A DNA stretch of 64,000 nucleotides, taken from positions 94,256 to 158,255 of the forward strand of contig JAMPIV010017554.1 in the NCBI GenBank assembly GCA_024509875.1. Reading direction: 5' to 3'. This document shows positions 61,357-64,000 of the stretch, in pieces. Made by a program: the position numbers and the translations under genes. Positions within the stretch are counted from its first letter, which is position 1. Each line of letters starts with the position of its first letter. Below the pieces are notes generated by a model. That model saw only the letters and a program-made list of their open reading frames with translations. It searched no databases and had not been told where the DNA came from. This stretch comes from Oreohelix idahoensis (taxonomy: Eukaryota > Mollusca > Gastropoda > Stylommatophora > Oreohelicidae).

Positions 61357-62796
61357 ATGGTCCCACTTTATTCTACGGAATCTTGGAAAAACGTGACCGT
61401 TTCTCCAAATCTTTCCGCTGAGGAACATCGACAAGTTTCTTCGATGTTGCAAACATTTCAGGATGTTCTTACAGACATCCCGGGACACACACATGTCATT
61501 GAACATGACATTGTGCTAACTGATCATAATCCTATCAGAGTCAGACCCTATCCAATACCTATCCATTTCCAGTCTCAAGTCGAAAAAGAATTGGATGAAA
61601 TGATACGTTTGGAAATCATTGAACCATCCACTTCAGCATACTCTTCGTCTATGGTTATTGTTCGAAAGAAGGATAATAACATTCGCATTTGCGTAGATTA
61701 TCGCAATTGAACCAAGTTACGAAGTTCGATGCTGAACCTATGCCTTCATTAGAAGAGCTACTCAATAAACTTTCTAATTCTAGATTCTTTACCAAACTAG
61801 ATTTGTCTAAAGGTTATTGGCAAGTTCCTCTAACCGAACGTGCCAAACCTTTTACAGCTTTTTCTACACCTAGGGGTTTATTCCAATGGAATTTCATGCC
61901 TTTTGGTCTTATGAACGCCCCTGCTACATTCGTACGCATGATGCGGCGAATTCTCGCATATCGTACAGATGTCATAGCATACCTAGATGATATCTGTCTA
62001 TTCAGTGATTCCTGGGAAGATCACTATTTGGGTTTATACGAATTACTGTCCACTCTTCGCGAGTATAACTTGACTGCAAAACCCTCTAAAGCCTTTATAG
62101 GATTTAGTGAGATTTCTTTCCTAGGTCATCGTGTTGGTCGTGGTCTTTTAAAGACAGAGGACCACAATGTTTCAAAAATACTTAACATTTCGGTCCCTAA
62201 GACGAAGAAACAAGTAAGGAGTCTATTAGGTTTGATCCAATTCTACGGACGATTCATTCCGAATCTGTCCTCCATTATGGCACCGCTTTCTACTTTATTG
62301 AGGAAAGGGTCGCCTAATCTGATCCGCTGGTCTAAAGAATGTCAATCCTCATTGGACCAGGTTAAAGCCCTATTTTCATCTCCACCTATTCTTAGGTTAC
62401 CTACTATTGAGAAGACTTTTGTTCTTCGAAGTGACGCCTCGTCAACTGGGATTGGGGCAGCACTAATGCAGGAGTATTCTGATACTCTGCATCCGGTGAT
62501 GTATATCTCTAGGAAATTAAATGCTGCAGAAAAGAATTACTCGGTTTTAGACCGTGAGTTATTTGCTATGGTATGGTCTATTCTGAAGTTACAAAGATTT
62601 CTTCTAGGCGCACATTTCATTGTGGAAACCGACCAGAAAGCGCTTACTGCTATTCAGAGCAAAAACTTGAAGAGCTCGAGGTCCACTTCGTTATGCCATA
62701 GCTCTTCAACCATTTCATTTCTCGGTTCGAGCTATCCGTGGGTTGGATACTGTGATGGCAGACATTCTGTCCAGATGCCCACACGATTCCGCATGA
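61357..62796 (+). pseudogene. pol: RT and RNase H of the Gmr1-like pol, downstream of integrase
   Basis: RT: EHDIVLTDHNPIRVRPYPIP, IRICVDYRN, TKLDLSKGYWQVPL (motif A Asp), FNFMPFGL-type motif (WNFMPFGLMNAPATF), VIAYLDDICLF (catalytic DD) and FLGHRVGRG. RNase H: VLRSDASSTGIGAAL (Asp), VLDRELFAMVW (Glu), VETDQKALTAI (Asp); after a shift near 62683 the C-terminus reads RGLDTVMADILSRCP and stops at 62794-62796. Another shift at about 61708 follows DYRN. The Asp, Glu and YLDD residues needed for activity are all present. Confidence 0.92.
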
Positions 62797-63544
62797 TTCT
62801 TCTGTCATATATATATATTTCCTGATATACAGTCCAATGTTATAATGACATGTTAGTAGATTTTTTTTTCTCACTTTTTTGAGGGGAATTTATAACATTG
62901 TACCATGTAATTATCTAAGAAGGCTTAGTTAGTGATATACGGGCCAAAAGATCACTCGGCCACATTTAAATAAATTATTTTCATAATTGTATTAAGAAAT
63001 TTACCAGTTGTCTTTAAGATTTGTGTTATTGATATTTTCGCAGCACATCATTGAAGTCTGCGAGTTTATGTCCATTGTGGAACTTTGAGGATATCAAGTC
63101 CTGTCCTAGATTGGGAGCGGATGATGTCCACATCTTCTTCTATTGAATGTTTTATGTCAACGAAGATCAACACATGTATTACTTATTAATTACTGTTGCT
63201 TTATATAATGTAATAATATAGTGCGGTATATTAGTAAATTACACCGCTATTTGCAACACATTGTATGATATCATAATAATATATTTAATTTCATATATTG
63301 GTATGAGAATAATTTGACTTTCATTATGATGTTGCCATCATTGTGGCGTGTATTAGTGGCACCTTCCTGGAATATATAAGCGTATACTTAAATAAAATTT
63401 TTCTCTAAGGATCTGAGATATGATCTCAGTGTCGCTCCATGCGTTGAGCTAATTTGTTAGGTATATATCCGCGCATCATACGTGCGTTAGGAGCCTAGAT
63501 GTTTTTCCGGCTCCAGGATTTAAAAAAAATGTTTCATTTTTTTT
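62797..63544 (+). other. 3' untranslated region of the Gmr1-like element
   Basis: AT-rich, no env-like or other ORF; ends in T runs before the polypurine tract. Confidence 0.6.
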
Positions 63545-63562
63545 CCCGGGGGGGTGCGGTAA
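63545..63562 (+). other. Polypurine tract of the Gmr1-like element
   Basis: CCCGGGGGGGTGCGGTAA immediately before TGTTATCG; nearly the same as the tract of element A. Confidence 0.6.
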
Positions 63563-64000
63563 TGTTATCGCACAAATAATTACTTTTTTTTCAAAGCCTT
63601 GTATGATCATTTTTTCGTATGTATGATCATTTTTTGACTGAAGTGTGTATTTAATGTTTTTTTACAGTCCAAAGGGACATAATCCGAGTTATCGAACTAC
63701 AATTTTTTAGGAGTTTTGCCTTCTCTTGTATAGAGACACGTTCGGTCTAATAATTTCTTGAACGAAGCGTGACCATATCTCTTTTTTTGGTAGTATCAGT
63801 CAACTGTTCTACCTTTCTGAAACATTTCTTAACGCTTTTGTACATGACCAAAAAAGGCGCGACTGTATATAGACCTTTATCAACTCGAATGTTCTTAGTA
63901 TCGTCCTATTTGTGGAACGGCGACTCAGAGATTGTCGCTCGGCCATGTCTCGCTCGGTTTCGTTTGTTGTTCCGCCCAAGCTCGGCAGTTTAGAAATGGT
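63563..64000 (+). repeat. 3' LTR of the Gmr1-like element, cut by the window edge
   Basis: Begins TGTTATCGCAC directly after the polypurine tract; at least 438 bp. No second copy was found upstream, so the LTR call rests on position and the TG start. Confidence 0.55.

Larger units (their letters stand above)
57712..64000 (+). mobile_element. Gmr1-like Ty3/gypsy retrotransposon (gag-PR-IN-RT-RH)
   Basis: Domains in order: Gag (57852-about 58663), protease (about 59560-59830), integrase (about 60160-61260), RT (about 61400-62200), RNase H (about 62390-62796), polypurine tract (63545-63562) and start of a 3' LTR. RT and RNase H follow integrase, the copia-like order found in the Gmr1 group of Ty3/gypsy; normal gypsy elements have RT first. 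RT sequence (FDAEPMPSLEELL, AYLDDICLF) is gypsy-type. The frame is broken at several single-base sites, but catalytic motifs are intact. Confidence 0.9.

Overview
This is animal nuclear DNA, almost certainly from a gastropod mollusc. The only recognisable host gene is the last coding exon of a myomodulin precursor (36248-37137), a neuropeptide family best known from Aplysia and Lymnaea. The rest is AT-rich and built from transposable elements, decayed reverse transcriptase (RT) fragments and tandem repeats. No prokaryotic gene, CRISPR array, rRNA or tRNA gene was seen.

Layout. 1-8090: a 7.6 kb LTR retrotransposon (element A, LTRs 164-1670 and 6430-7788) with one coiled-coil, Gag-like ORF and no pol, sitting in a minisatellite. 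8731-16937: a second pol-less LTR retrotransposon (element B, LTRs 8770-9870 and 15797-16898), flanked by an odd 39-bp direct repeat. 17677-19290: a decayed Tc1 transposon. 19291-25280: mostly unassignable, with a CA repeat and two probable SINE/LINE tails. 25283-33890: a minus-strand gypsy-type element with an env gene, wrecked by two Tc1 transposons, a partial third Tc1 copy, two truncated LINEs and a TA microsatellite. 33900-36140: a minisatellite holding a CR1/jockey-like LINE, then an ACTC array. 36248-37137: myomodulin exon. 38200-38669: a pogo/Tigger-type MITE. 39757-40205: a Penelope-like RT fragment. 41611-42720: two minisatellites. 42733-47449: one LINE copy split by two later insertions, each with a perfect 5-bp target duplication; the first is a solo LTR related to element A. 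47451-54954: duplicated blocks and a very decayed LINE. 57712-64000: a Ty3/gypsy element whose pol order is PR-IN-RT-RNaseH (Gmr1-like), ending in a 3' LTR cut by the window edge.

Relations. Elements A and B could move only with borrowed enzymes. Element A and the Gmr1-like element share a polypurine-tract motif and an LTR 5' end beginning TGTTA, so the latter's relatives are plausible helpers. Target duplications at several nested sites let the order of insertions be read.

Limits: no alignment or database search was run. Element boundaries come from reading terminal repeats and target duplications by eye, and family names come from motifs.
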